DNA from: an uncultured Lachnospiraceae bacterium
GTDB taxonomy: Bacteria > Bacillota > Clostridia > Lachnospirales > Lachnospiraceae
Length of the DNA: 6,022 bases
Assembly: GCA_946627575.1 (NCBI GenBank)
Contig: CAMOVS010000091.1
Coordinates: 1 to 6,022, forward strand
Direction of reading: 5' to 3'
Shown here: in pieces, positions 5,892 to 6,022 of the stretch
Position numbering within the stretch: the first letter of the stretch is position 1
How the letters are laid out: every line of letters starts with the position of its first letter
The notes under the pieces: model-generated
The model's database searches: none
Told to the model about the DNA's origin: nothing
What the model saw: the letters and a program-made list of their open reading frames with translations, nothing else
Translations under genes and position numbers: made by a program

Positions 5892-6022
5892 TCACTCCAG
5901 CAGTGCCAGAAGATCTTCCCTGCTGATGCTGGTGCTGCCAACATTCTCACTGTTCAGGATATCATCCGCCAGCTGTTTCTTTGTCTCCTGCATCTCAACG
6001 ATCTTTTCCTCGATGCTCCCTT
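5892..6022 (-). CDS. C-terminal end of an SNF2-family helicase, runs off right edge
   Basis: Only the last 42 codons and the stop (5892-5894) are in the window. The tail reads as GSIEEKIVEMQ, then KKQLADDIL, ending SREDLLALLE. This matches the usual end of Firmicutes SNF2/HepA-type ATPases: motif VI is followed by a (G/T)(S/T)IEEKI helix, a QxxKKxLAD helix and a closing serine-rich SREDLL segment. Such proteins are DNA-dependent ATPases, typically about 1000 residues long. The gene converges on the methyltransferase with 118 bases between the stops. The catalytic motifs lie outside the window, so the call rests on the tail alone. Confidence 0.7.
   Translation of the reverse strand, partial: GSIEEKIVEMQETKKQLADDILNSENVGSTSISREDLLALLE

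Noticed and set aside
5773..6022. Plus-strand open frame starting at the TGATG overlap with the methyltransferase stop and open to the window edge
   Set aside because: It reads through repeat copy 2 and then antisense to the recognisable helicase tail; the composition is Ser-rich and shows no known domain. Both repeat copies happen to be open in the matching frame (PYRGGS), but two of the four base differences change amino acids, which argues against coding selection.
3746..6022. DISARM-like defence island, since some types pair an adenine methylase with an SNF2 helicase
   Set aside because: The two genes are convergent rather than co-directional, the helicase tail looks like the common Firmicutes SNF2 type, and no drmA, drmB or drmC gene is visible. 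The right-hand flank would settle it.

Overview
The window looks like chromosomal DNA from a Gram-positive anaerobe of the class Clostridia, most likely the family Lachnospiraceae. This is inferred from strong GGAGG-type ribosome binding sites, moderate GC content, TTGACA-type promoters, an EF-G2-like GTPase, a Bacillus-type AroA and the style of the SNF2 helicase tail. No database search was possible, so the taxon is a judgement.

Layout. Positions 885 to 1 (minus strand, running off the left edge) hold the N-terminal 295 residues of an elongation factor G paralogue. A 269-base spacer (886-1154) separates it from a divergent plus-strand pair for aromatic amino acid biosynthesis: a prephenate dehydrogenase with a C-terminal ACT domain (tyrA, 1155-2258) and EPSP synthase (aroA, 2317-3657), 58 bases apart and probably one operon. 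Next on the same strand is a 675-residue N6-adenine DNA methyltransferase (3746-5773) with an N-terminal helix-turn-helix and a C-terminal target-recognition region. No nuclease partner is visible. The right edge (5892-6022, minus) holds the last 42 codons of what looks like an SNF2-family helicase, convergent with the methyltransferase.

The most unusual structure is a direct repeat of about 40 bp, with a conserved imperfect hairpin and TATAGA loop, at 3679-3718 and again at 5834-5874. The two copies bracket the methyltransferase gene almost exactly. The gene may therefore be a discrete unit inserted into an ancestral aroA/SNF2 convergent junction, or the repeat may be a REP-like intergenic family. 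Neither copy has a T-tract, so neither is a standard terminator.

Functionally, TyrA and AroA act in the shikimate/tyrosine pathway. AroA makes EPSP, the precursor of chorismate, and TyrA commits prephenate to tyrosine, with the ACT domain as the likely feedback sensor. The methyltransferase is unrelated to that pathway. It appears to have its own promoter, whose -35 lies in the last codons of aroA. The EF-G-like protein departs from canonical EF-G at the switch II histidine and the guanine-specificity motif, so it is probably not the main translocase.
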